A stretch of DNA of 43,184 bases. Origin: an uncultured Oscillospiraceae bacterium (lineage in GTDB: Bacteria > Bacillota > Clostridia > Oscillospirales > Oscillospiraceae). The stretch spans positions 1 to 43,184 of the forward strand of contig CAJTVO010000007.1 of NCBI GenBank assembly GCA_910579485.1, read 5' to 3'. Position 1 is the first letter of the stretch, and each line of letters begins with the position of its first letter. This document shows positions 32,651 to 40,636 of the stretch, one piece after another. The position numbers were made by a program, and so were the translations under genes. The notes beneath the pieces were generated by a model that ran no database searches, had not been told where the DNA came from, and saw only the letters and a program-made list of their open reading frames with translations.

Positions 32651-35600
32651 TCAGAATGGAGTCCCCCCCTTCTTCCGCGACCGTTTATACAACAGGCCCG
32701 CCGCCGCGATCGTGGGCAGCGCCGCCATTGCATACCATAGCCCCCCGGCCTCGCCGGGTCCGCCCGTCTCAGGCAGGGCGTAGTAGAAGGTGTTGGTGTA
32801 GGTGACGACAATCGAGGTGCTTCCTGAAACGGTTCCACTAACTTGCTTGCTGTTGGTCTTGTCTACTACTTCCTCTATGCTTCCGTTTTCACTTCGGGTC
32901 ATTGTGGTTTCATAGGAATTCAGACCATTAGAAAGTTCTTTGACGGTATACGTCATACCAGGTGTCAGGTCGTCTATAACCAAAGATTCGTTTGCTTTTA
33001 GAGTAAATGTGAATGTCTTGTTCGAACCTGCTTCGATTGTCTCGAAAATAACATTGCCGTCATCGTCCTTCTTTTCAACGCCATTGGCATCCAGATACTT
33101 GCAGTTATATTGGTTGTTGCTCCCGCGCAATTCCAGAGAGAAATTGAAGTCCGTATCGGCACTGACAAGGCCTTCTACCTTCTTCTCAATGCGAAGACGT
33201 CCGCTCTCCTCTCCCGGGGGAACATCGATTGGAACGGACCGCAGACCCGGCAGTGTGAACTGCATCCAGCAGGTAGAACCAGAAGCTCCTCGCTCGGTAA
33301 AGTACAAATGCAGCTGATACGTTCCAGAAGTCCCCTCCGGGATGTAATCTCTCAAATTGACATACTCACCGACAGAGCTGTGGACTCCACCGATATCGCA
33401 TATCAACTGGTCATTCAGGAACAGCCACAGATCATCATCGCCGAAGAAGCAATAGTCCAGCGGCCCGGTGTACCCTTCCGGAATGGTGAACTCAAAATCA
33501 AACTGCATTCCGAAATAGGCGTTGTGCAACACTCCGTCATAGTCGGCATCAGGTGTCGGCTTTTCATTCACGCCATCGGACATTTTTCCTTGACCATCAC
33601 CGAACTTGAGATCATGCCCATCTGTGCCGTGCGTCGCGTTGCCATCCATCGGCCAGAAATCATTTGAGTACATTGTCTTGCTTCCATTCCAATTCTTTCT
33701 GGTACGATAAAGTTTGTCAAGATTTTGTCCGTAGGTTCCAGCGCCATTCACTGCTACTAGTGTGTAGGTATCACCCTCGCGATTGAACTGAAGAGAATAA
33801 TCTGTATAGGCTGTTTTGCCCGTCATGGCCTTACCAGATTCATTGAACAAATTCGGCACATCAAGTCCATTTGCATAGATAAGGTTACCGTTTTGACGGC
33901 CCGCAACAATTCCGAACGTACAACCTTTAAATTGCCCATCATTGGCCTTGTTCGGAGTATTGGAAATCCCGCTGCGATCCTTCCATACTACATCCCCTAA
34001 ACCCTTTTTAGGCACAAGCCCCTCTGAGTTGCCAAAGCCAAATTTAGTTCCATTTCCAGAATAGTTTGCTGGGTCATTAATCCCATGCTGCGCGGTATTG
34101 GCGTACCAAAAGCCTGTGCCCTGCTGGCTTACCGCCGTTTTTCCACTCCAATTATTGTCCGTGTAGATATAGCCATCTGTAATATCATAGTCATAGAAGG
34201 CTACTGCATTTGTATGCTGCCCGATCGTCGGATCAAATTCCAATTTAATTGTCGCTCCGTTTTTGATCCAAATCGTATCTCCGTCAGTGCTCTGCATATT
34301 CGTAAGGTGAATCTGTGAAGGCTCCTTATTCAATTCCTTGAGATCAATTTCTATTACCTCTGTCTCTCCTTCTCCTGCTCCAGGCTGAGTAATGGTAGCC
34401 TTTATCAGCGTATAATTTGTTTCGCTTTCCTGATTCAACTGATCCAGAATATTAAACATGCCCAATGTTAAATCCCGCTGCGGATTGAACTTCAGATTCA
34501 CAGGATTGAACATCTTAGTGGAACAATTTTCTGTCACAATGGTACCATCGCTCTCGCGCTGGAGGAAAAGTATGTCCGGATTACTTCCATTATTGGGCAT
34601 GCAAGGAGTCCCGGTTGCCTCACCATTTGCTCCACTTGTATTAATCACGGCTAAATCATGATCTAAATTTCCCGTCTCAGCAAAATCCAATCGCTTAACA
34701 TTGGCATAAAATTCGACCGTATACTCCGGATACGTCTCTGTTCCTGCCCGAACCGCCATCAAATCATTTTGCACCGAAAAGCAAATCGGTTCAATAACGG
34801 GATTAACGGCGGCCTCTATCTCCGGGTCATCGCCCATATCCAGGTAAATGGCCCCTGCTTCCACAAACTCCGGCGCGCCGGCGGCATCGACCTGTTCGCT
34901 CAGCGCAAACGCCTTCACCTCAATGCCGAAGCCCTCATCTCCCAGGGGCTCCTCCGGCTCCTCTACGGTGTAGTTCACCGTATGGGGCTCCTGATAATTC
35001 CGCAGCGCATCGGTAGGCATCACCGCCGCCGTAATGTCGCAGTCTTCCAGGTTCAGTGTCACGCCATTATAGCGCATACCGACCTTCAGCACCTGCATAT
35101 CCAGCAGCGCGGCCTCGTCGCCCGTCTCCGTGAGCGCGGCAAAAGCCTGATACTCTCCCGCGGTCTCGTCCAGGGGCTGCACCGTCATTTCGAAGCCCTG
35201 ACCAGTGGTCTGCTCCAGCTTCTCCGCCGTCATGCCCACCGGCAGCTGCGCGTCGCCGTTGACGGTGAAGGTCACCTGGAAGGCCTCCGCCTCGTAGACG
35301 TGGGAAAAGCTCTCCACGTGCTTGCTCTCCGGCCCGCCGTAGGTGGCGCGGGCGGAAGCGGAAAATTCCAGCTCCCCGCCGGACGCGGGGCAGACGGCCA
35401 CGGCGGTATTGCGCACGGTCTCGCCGGACAGCTGCCCGGCCTTGACGGCGGCGTCCACCGCCTCCCGGTCCTCCGCGGTCATCCGGGCCATGTACCGGTA
35501 TACGCGGCTCTCGCCGGGGGCCAGGTCGAAGGCGGGGAACTGGAGGATATCTCCGCCGTCATAGCCCTCGAAGGACAGGGACCGCTCCCCATCTCCGGTG

Positions 35601-37513
35601 TCGAGGACGTAGTCCCCGCCATCCTCCAGACCGCCCTGGACGAAGCGGAAGCGTTCCGCCTCCAGGGTATCCGTCAGGACGACGCCCTGTGCCTGCACCA
35701 TGCCGGTGTTGGCCACGGTGACGGCGTAGTCCGCCCAGACGGAGCCGTCCTCCTCCACCCGCAGGCCGTCCTCACCCATGACCTTCTCCACGGTGAGCTC
35801 CGGCAGGGCGAAGAGCACGTCGCTGTACGCGCTGTTGCTCCACTGCACCTGGGTACTCTCTCCCAGGTCCTCAGCCCAAGAGGCCCGCAGGCTGAAGCTG
35901 GCGCTCACGCTCTCGACAGGCTTGTAGTAGGTGATGGAGAGCATGTTGTCCTGAATGGAATAGGTCAGGGCCTGCTCGCCGTTGTCATCGTTCAGGACCT
36001 GCTTGGCCACGTCCTCCACCAGCACCTGCCAGGGGAACTGGTAGGTATAGGTCATGGTGCCGAAGCCCGCCCCGCTCATGCTCCACTGCAGGAGGATGCC
36101 GAACTCCGCGCCGGCGTCCATGGGCCCCATGGCCTCGCTGTAGAGCCGCCCGTCCACCTGGATGCCCACATTGCGGTCCAGGTACCGGGTCAAATCGGCC
36201 TCGGCTGCGCCGCGCAGCTCCTCCAGATAGACCGGGTCCATGGTGGAGGTATCGCTCCAGACGCCGCTGACCCGGGCGTCCAGGACCGCATCGCCGCCGT
36301 AGCTTTCCACCACGCCGCTCCAGAAGATGGCGTCCCACTGATCCTGGTTCTGGTCAGGGACCTCCGTCTCCTCCGGGGCGTAACACTCCTCCCCGTGGGT
36401 GTGCTCGGGCATTCCGCAGACCGGCTCCTCCGGCTGGGTCTCCTCCTGGCCGGTCTCCTCCGGAGCGGCCTCCAGGAAGCACTCCGGCCCGTGGACGTGT
36501 TCCCGGGTCACCGGCCAGCCGCAGATCAGCTCGCCAAATTCGTTGCGGCAGTCCGCGCCGTGCTCATGGACGATCCTCCGGTCGCCGCAGGCGGCCACGT
36601 ATTCGCCCAGAATGTAGCACTCGTCCGTATGGACGTGGCCGGTCCCCTCTTCCGGAAGGGTCTCGTCTTCCGGGAGGGTCCCCTCTTCGGGACCGGTCTC
36701 GCCTTCCGGATCGGTCCCCTCCTCGGGACCGGTCCCGTCTTCCGTACCGTCCCCTTCTTCGGGGCCGGTCTCGTCCTCCGGAGCGGTCCCTTCTTCGGGA
36801 CCGGGCGCCTCTTCCGGACCGGTCTCATCTTCCGGAGCGGTCCCCTCTTCCGGGCCAGTCACGTCTTCGGGACTGCCGCCCTCTTCCGGACCGGCCTCAT
36901 CCTCCGGACCAGTTTCCTCCTGGCCGCAGGCCAGCTCCTGCTGGTAGCAGTCCGGCGTATGGACGTGCCCCCCGGCCTCATCGCTCTGCTCCTGGCCGCA
37001 GGCCAGCACACCGGCGTAGCACGCCTCCGTGTGGAAGTGCTCCGTGGGGACCGGATTGTCCGGGATGCAGACTTCCTCCTCCTGTCCGCAGATCAGAATG
37101 CGCTCCTGAACGTAGCACTTCTCCTCATGGACATGGGGCGGGACCTCCGGCAGGGTGCAGATCAGCATCCCGTCCTGATAGCAGGACTCGTCATGGACGT
37201 GGATGATAAAGCCCGCGCGCTCCTCCGGCAGCAGGCCGGGGTAGACGCTCTCCAGGCCGCACACCTGCCGCGGCAGCGCCACCGCGGCGTCAATGGGCGC
37301 CGGCTCCGCCGCCGCAAAGCAGCCCGCGTCATGCCGGTGCTCCTCCTGGCCGCAGATCGTGGGTCTCGTCATGGTGATCGCCGGCAGGACCAGAGCGTAG
37401 ACCGTGCAGAACACGACCATAACGCTCAGGAAGCTGACGATCCTTCTCCATACCGTCCTCCTGCGCAGATCTGCGAGATATTTTGCCGCCCGAGTCAAAT
37501 GACTGCGTTCCAT
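32651..37513 (-). CDS. 1620-aa LPETG adhesin (pilus tip type) with HxH/Cys repeats and fibro-slime domain
   Basis: An N-terminal anchor-like signal (about 25-48, after a basic RRRTVWRR stretch) is followed by nine HxH-x(3-4)-C motifs between residues 58 and 378 (for example HVHDESCY, HVHEEKCY, HTHGEECY), many trailed by CGxE; these look metal-binding or disulfide-linked. An acidic GPEEGT/APEDET repeat interrupts them (199-291). Then come several beta-rich domains (about 390-1280), a fibro-slime/PA14-like domain (about 1325-1424: FFGDDDLWLFL, DIGGVHSS) and a Cna-B-like domain (about 1438-1578). LPETG stands at 1580-1584 before a membrane helix and KRSRKK. Likely tip adhesin added by the class C sortase; the ligand is unknown. 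AAAGGAG precedes the ATG. The downstream half of the gene (32651 to about 34850) is more AT-rich than the upstream half. Confidence 0.9.
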   Translation of the reverse strand: MERSHLTRAAKYLADLRRRTVWRRIVSFLSVMVVFCTVYALVLPAITMTRPTICGQEEHRHDAGCFAAAEPAPIDAAVALPRQVCGLESVYPGLLPEERAGFIIHVHDESCYQDGMLICTLPEVPPHVHEEKCYVQERILICGQEEEVCIPDNPVPTEHFHTEACYAGVLACGQEQSDEAGGHVHTPDCYQQELACGQEETGPEDEAGPEEGGSPEDVTGPEEGTAPEDETGPEEAPGPEEGTAPEDETGPEEGDGTEDGTGPEEGTDPEGETGPEEGTLPEDETLPEEGTGHVHTDECYILGEYVAACGDRRIVHEHGADCRNEFGELICGWPVTREHVHGPECFLEAAPEETGQEETQPEEPVCGMPEHTHGEECYAPEETEVPDQNQDQWDAIFWSGVVESYGGDAVLDARVSGVWSDTSTMDPVYLEELRGAAEADLTRYLDRNVGIQVDGRLYSEAMGPMDAGAEFGILLQWSMSGAGFGTMTYTYQFPWQVLVEDVAKQVLNDDNGEQALTYSIQDNMLSITYYKPVESVSASFSLRASWAEDLGESTQVQWSNSAYSDVLFALPELTVEKVMGEDGLRVEEDGSVWADYAVTVANTGMVQAQGVVLTDTLEAERFRFVQGGLEDGGDYVLDTGDGERSLSFEGYDGGDILQFPAFDLAPGESRVYRYMARMTAEDREAVDAAVKAGQLSGETVRNTAVAVCPASGGELEFSASARATYGGPESKHVESFSHVYEAEAFQVTFTVNGDAQLPVGMTAEKLEQTTGQGFEMTVQPLDETAGEYQAFAALTETGDEAALLDMQVLKVGMRYNGVTLNLEDCDITAAVMPTDALRNYQEPHTVNYTVEEPEEPLGDEGFGIEVKAFALSEQVDAAGAPEFVEAGAIYLDMGDDPEIEAAVNPVIEPICFSVQNDLMAVRAGTETYPEYTVEFYANVKRLDFAETGNLDHDLAVINTSGANGEATGTPCMPNNGSNPDILFLQRESDGTIVTENCSTKMFNPVNLKFNPQRDLTLGMFNILDQLNQESETNYTLIKATITQPGAGEGETEVIEIDLKELNKEPSQIHLTNMQSTDGDTIWIKNGATIKLEFDPTIGQHTNAVAFYDYDITDGYIYTDNNWSGKTAVSQQGTGFWYANTAQHGINDPANYSGNGTKFGFGNSEGLVPKKGLGDVVWKDRSGISNTPNKANDGQFKGCTFGIVAGRQNGNLIYANGLDVPNLFNESGKAMTGKTAYTDYSLQFNREGDTYTLVAVNGAGTYGQNLDKLYRTRKNWNGSKTMYSNDFWPMDGNATHGTDGHDLKFGDGQGKMSDGVNEKPTPDADYDGVLHNAYFGMQFDFEFTIPEGYTGPLDYCFFGDDDLWLFLNDQLICDIGGVHSSVGEYVNLRDYIPEGTSGTYQLHLYFTERGASGSTCWMQFTLPGLRSVPIDVPPGEESGRLRIEKKVEGLVSADTDFNFSLELRGSNNQYNCKYLDANGVEKKDDDGNVIFETIEAGSNKTFTFTLKANESLVIDDLTPGMTYTVKELSNGLNSYETTMTRSENGSIEEVVDKTNSKQVSGTVSGSTSIVVTYTNTFYYALPETGGPGEAGGLWYAMAALPTIAAAGLLYKRSRKKGGTPF
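36641..36919 (-). repeat. in-frame acidic hexapeptide repeat in the adhesin
   Basis: Codons 199-291 are near-tandem 18-bp units encoding variants of GPEEGT and APEDET, about 15 copies. Such tracts expand and contract by slippage or recombination while keeping frame. It sits inside the HxH/Cys repeat series. Confidence 0.85.
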
Positions 37514-37581
37514 ACCTGACTCTCCTTTCCAAACCGTGTATCATGAAAAGAATTTGCGGCCCGTCAGCGGACCTTACCGCC

Positions 37582-37611
37582 GGAACGCGCCCTTGCCACC
37601 GGCGGCGTTCC
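37582..37611 (-). promoter_or_regulatory. hairpin in the signal peptidase-adhesin gap
   Basis: GGAACGC (37582-37588) pairs with GCGTTCC (37605-37611) in the 157-nt gap, the longest gap inside the operon. It may be a processing or attenuation site. No promoter is evident here. Confidence 0.35.
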
Positions 37612-37670
37612 AGCAAAATGAGGGGGAGTTTTCTTCCCCGTTCTCTCCTTGTTAACCGTTTAACTGTCCC

Positions 37671-38267
37671 TTAAAACACGCCAAATGCCCCTATAGGCCA
37701 TACACGAAATACCAGCCGCCCCACGATGTCCTCATTGGCCACGCAGCCGATGGAGCTGCTGCGGGAATCCACCGACACGCTGCGGTGGTCCCCCATGACG
37801 AAGACCTTCGTCTCCGGGACCTGATAGGGCAGCTCGATGTCGCACTGCCCAAAGGCTTTTTCTACCACGTAGGGCTCAACGATCTCCTGCTTGTTGACAT
37901 ACACAGTTCCATCCTGATCGATGTCCACCCAATCGCCCGGACCGGCAATGACTCGCTTGACCAAGATCCGGTTGTTGTAGTAAAAGGCAACCACGTCTCC
38001 CGTGCTGAAATCAGAGCTCTTCCAGGAAATGACCACGTCCCCGTCGTAGAGGGTGGGGGTCATGGATTCGCCATAGATCTGCAGAACCGGGAGCCACAGC
38101 GTAGCGATCAATACTGCGGCGGCCGCGACCACCAGCAGCGTATACACCGTGCTGCGCAGGACGTTCCGGTATTTCTGCCGGTACTTTTCCCGCTTCAGCT
38201 CCGCTTCCAGCCGTTCAACGGCGGGGAGCTGGGAAAGGACTTCCTCTCCGGTTCTGTTCTTCTTCAC
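37671..38267 (-). CDS. lepB: signal peptidase I, pilus-operon type
   Basis: 198 residues. A charged cytoplasmic N-part (1-37), one membrane helix (about 40-62), and the S26 catalytic pair S68 (YGESMTPTLYDGD) and K104 (ILVKRVIAGPGD), then FVMGDHRSVSVDSR. The enzyme removes signal peptides; a dedicated copy in a pilus operon usually processes the pilins (SipA/SpaI-like role). It overlaps the upstream 105-residue gene by 4 nt (ATGA). Confidence 0.94.
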   Translation of the reverse strand: MKKNRTGEEVLSQLPAVERLEAELKREKYRQKYRNVLRSTVYTLLVVAAAAVLIATLWLPVLQIYGESMTPTLYDGDVVISWKSSDFSTGDVVAFYYNNRILVKRVIAGPGDWVDIDQDGTVYVNKQEIVEPYVVEKAFGQCDIELPYQVPETKVFVMGDHRSVSVDSRSSSIGCVANEDIVGRLVFRVWPIGAFGVF

Positions 38268-38581
38268 GGCTGCTGTCCTCCCTCAGCGTCCGGATCTGGT
38301 TCCGGCTCCTCCGCCCCTTCCTCCTCCGGAAGGGGGCCGCTCATACGGCGGATGTTCTCCAGATACTGCTGGGCGGCTGCCTGGGCGGCCTCAAACACCC
38401 CGTTGATCCGGAGTGCCGCCTCGGCGATGGAGCCCGCCTCCCGGAGCAGTATCTCCCGGCTGTCCAGAGCCGCCCGCGCGGCGTCCAGCTCAGCCTGCAT
38501 CTGATCCATTTTTTTACTTTGCGCGATCAATATCTCCAGCAGCTCGTCGCGCCGCAGCCGCTTCAAGTCCTTATCCGTCAC
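38264..38581 (-). CDS. small coiled-coil protein at the head of the pilus operon
   Basis: 105 residues from GTG 38581: VTDKDLKRLRRDELLEILI, then a coiled coil (about 20-60), a helical part and an acidic Pro/Glu tail. Short proteins starting TDKxLKxLxRxELLE are recalled from similar Firmicute pilus loci, sometimes misnamed as DNA repair proteins; function unknown. GGGAG lies 8 nt before the GTG; an ATG at 38596 is a less supported alternative. No signal peptide, so cytoplasmic. Its stop overlaps the signal peptidase start. Confidence 0.78.
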   Translation of the reverse strand: MTDKDLKRLRRDELLEILIAQSKKMDQMQAELDAARAALDSREILLREAGSIAEAALRINGVFEAAQAAAQQYLENIRRMSGPLPEEEGAEEPEPDPDAEGGQQP

Positions 38582-38630
38582 TGCTCCCGCTCCCATCCCG
38601 TTGGAATGTAATAAGCCGCTCTCATTGTAT

Positions 38631-38754
38631 GCGCGCCGGTGGATCGGCGATCACCAGGCGGCGCGCTTTTTGGCGCGGGCAGGAGACAGTATTGTGACAA
38701 CCCTCATTACCACCATTCCTGTAAGGAATGGTGGCAGGGGGACGTCCCCCTGCC
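38631..38754 (-). promoter_or_regulatory. structured 5' leader of the pilus operon (three hairpins)
   Basis: In RNA order (minus): a perfect 22-bp palindrome (38733-38754), a 10-bp stem with a 5-nt loop (38710-38719 with 38725-38734) sharing two bases with it, and a long stem near the start codon (38631-38641 with 38652-38666, interrupted). The first two may be mutually exclusive. No U-run follows any of them. Confidence 0.55.
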
Positions 38755-38777
38755 GGACGCACTCAATTTTCGCCCCT

Positions 38778-38805
38778 ATTATATCATCAATATTTTAGAA
38801 ATCAA
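38778..38805 (-). promoter_or_regulatory. pilus operon promoter
   Basis: Minus-strand -35 TTGATT (38800-38805) and a perfect -10 TATAAT (38778-38783), spacer 16 nt, giving a leader of about 190 nt. Upstream, 38806-39100 is an AT-rich tract with no gene that I can support. Confidence 0.7.
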
Positions 38806-39100
38806 GCCCCTGCGCACCCGCCGCTTTCAGCGTTCCGCGAAGTGTATTGTTAAATATTCACCAATATCTCGATCCAAATTTTTCCGAACAATTCCTTGCT
38901 CAATTCAATGTATCTCAGCAGTAATTCCGCATAAATCATATGTATCAGAAAAACCATTTTTTTCCAGGCGGTTTTTCAGCGTTAGAGTAATTCCCTTTTT
39001 CTGGGATTTTTTGCGCGCTATTTTCAGCGATTTGCACAAGCGCCGTCCTCGTTGACAGATGGCCCCACCCGAAGGACAGCAGCAGAAGGAGTCCCACGAA

Positions 39101-39139
39101 AAAGGGCGGGCAAGCCGCCTTGCCTGCCCGCCTTTTTTT
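39101..39139. terminator. terminator of the GH30-xylB operon
   Basis: GC stem (39105-39112 with 39125-39132) with A/T runs on both sides (AAAAA before, TTTTTTT after), so bidirectional; it abuts the xylB stop. Confidence 0.75.
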
Positions 39140-40622
39140 ACTCCTCTTCCGCCAGCGCCTGATAAAACGGCTTCATGGCCGGATACAGCTTCCGCCACAC
39201 CCGATAGCGCTTCTCATAGGCCGCCGTCAGGCCGGGTTCCGGTTGGGTGACATCCTTCACCGCCGTCAGCTTCCGGGCGCACGTCTTCACGTCCGGGTAC
39301 GCGCCGCAGGCCACCGCCGCCAGCATGGCGCCGCCGTACCCCGGCCCCTGCTCGGTCTGGGGCAGCTCCAGGGGAATGCCCAGCACGTTGGACAGGATGG
39401 TCCGCCACAGGGCGCTCTTCGCGCCGCCGCCGCAGACGCGGCTGGAGCGAATGTCGATCCCCTGGCCCCGGGCGACCTCCACGCAGTCCCGGATGGCGAA
39501 GGCCACCCCCTCCAGCACCGCCTGGGTCATGTCCGCCCGGCCCGTGTCCATCCGCAGTCCCGCGAAGGTCCCCCGGGCGGCAGGGTCGTTGTGAGGGCTG
39601 CGCTCCCCCATCAGGTAGGGCAGATAGTACACATCGTTCCGCCCCAGCCGTTCGGGGGCGATCCTCGCCTCCTCGCCCTGGTAGTCCCCGCCGCCCAGGA
39701 CCTCCTCCTGCCACCACTTGTTGCAGGAAGCCGCCGAGAGGATGCACCCCATAAGGTGATATCCCCCATCGGCATGGGCAAAGGAGTGCAGGGCGTTCTG
39801 CCGGTCCACCCCGAAGGAATCGCTGGTGATGAACACCGTGCCGGAGGTGCCCAGAGAGATATTGCAGCACCCGCCGCCTACCGCGCCGCAGCCCACGGCG
39901 GCGGCGGCGTTGTCCCCCGCTCCCGCGCACACGGCCACGTCCGTCCCCAGGCCCAGCCGGGCGGCGGCCTCCGGCAGGAGCGTCCCCACGGTCTCCCAGC
40001 TCTCATACAGCCGGGGCAGCTGCGCCTCCGTCACGCCGCAGATGTCCAGCATCTCCCGGCTCCAGCACTTGCGCTCCACGTCCAGCAGCAGCATCCCCGA
40101 GGCGTCGGAGTAGTCGGTGCAGTGGACGCCGGTGAGGCGGTAATTGATGTAGTCCTTGGGCAACATGATCTTGCGAATGCGCCCGAAAAGCTCCGGCTCG
40201 TTTTCCCGCATCCACAGCAGCTTGGGGGCGGTAAACCCAGCGAAGGCAATGTTGGCGGTGTACCGGCTCAGCTTCTCCCGCCCTATGGCCTCGTTGAGGT
40301 ACTCCACCTGCTTCTGGGTCCGCCCGTCGTTCCAGAGAATGGCGGGACGGATCACTGCGTCGTTTTCATCCAGGGCCACCAGCCCGTGCATCTGACCGCC
40401 CGCGCCGATGCCCCGGACCTGTCCGGCGTCCACGCCCTCCAGCAGTTCGGGGATACCGGCGCGGACCGCCTTCCACCAGTCCTCCGGGTCCTGCTGGCTC
40501 CAGCCCGGACGGGGAAATTCAATAGGATATTCCCTGCTGGCGATGCGGACGATCTCGCCGCCATCCCCCATCAGCAGGAGCTTTACCGCCGAGGTGCCCA
40601 GATCGATCCCAATCGTATACAT
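39138..40622 (-). CDS. xylB: xylulokinase-type FGGY carbohydrate kinase
   Basis: 494 residues, normal FGGY length. N-terminal actin-like start IGIDLGTSAVK, the GQMHGLV signature (76-82), catalytic D237 (GAGDNAAAAVG, as D233 in E. coli XylB) and the C-terminal CGGGAKSALWRTILSNVLG. It phosphorylates D-xylulose to feed the pentose phosphate pathway; a related ketose cannot be excluded. AGGAGG overlaps the GH30 stop, 14 nt before the ATG, so the two are one operon. No xylose isomerase is nearby. Confidence 0.93.
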   Translation of the reverse strand: MYTIGIDLGTSAVKLLLMGDGGEIVRIASREYPIEFPRPGWSQQDPEDWWKAVRAGIPELLEGVDAGQVRGIGAGGQMHGLVALDENDAVIRPAILWNDGRTQKQVEYLNEAIGREKLSRYTANIAFAGFTAPKLLWMRENEPELFGRIRKIMLPKDYINYRLTGVHCTDYSDASGMLLLDVERKCWSREMLDICGVTEAQLPRLYESWETVGTLLPEAAARLGLGTDVAVCAGAGDNAAAAVGCGAVGGGCCNISLGTSGTVFITSDSFGVDRQNALHSFAHADGGYHLMGCILSAASCNKWWQEEVLGGGDYQGEEARIAPERLGRNDVYYLPYLMGERSPHNDPAARGTFAGLRMDTGRADMTQAVLEGVAFAIRDCVEVARGQGIDIRSSRVCGGGAKSALWRTILSNVLGIPLELPQTEQGPGYGGAMLAAVACGAYPDVKTCARKLTAVKDVTQPEPGLTAAYEKRYRVWRKLYPAMKPFYQALAEEE

Positions 40623-40636
40623 TCCGTATTTACCTC

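Noticed and set aside
36641..36919. CRISPR-like repetition
   Set aside because: Units are 18 bp, tandem without spacers, in frame, and encode acidic hexapeptides.
34769..37519. 916-aa plus-strand open frame
   Set aside because: Antisense to the adhesin; no signal, motif or ribosome-binding site.
38806..39100. Possible small gene in the AT-rich tract upstream of the pilus promoter
   Set aside because: Open frames here (38639-39055 plus, 38905-39198 minus) lack ribosome-binding sites and resemble no protein.
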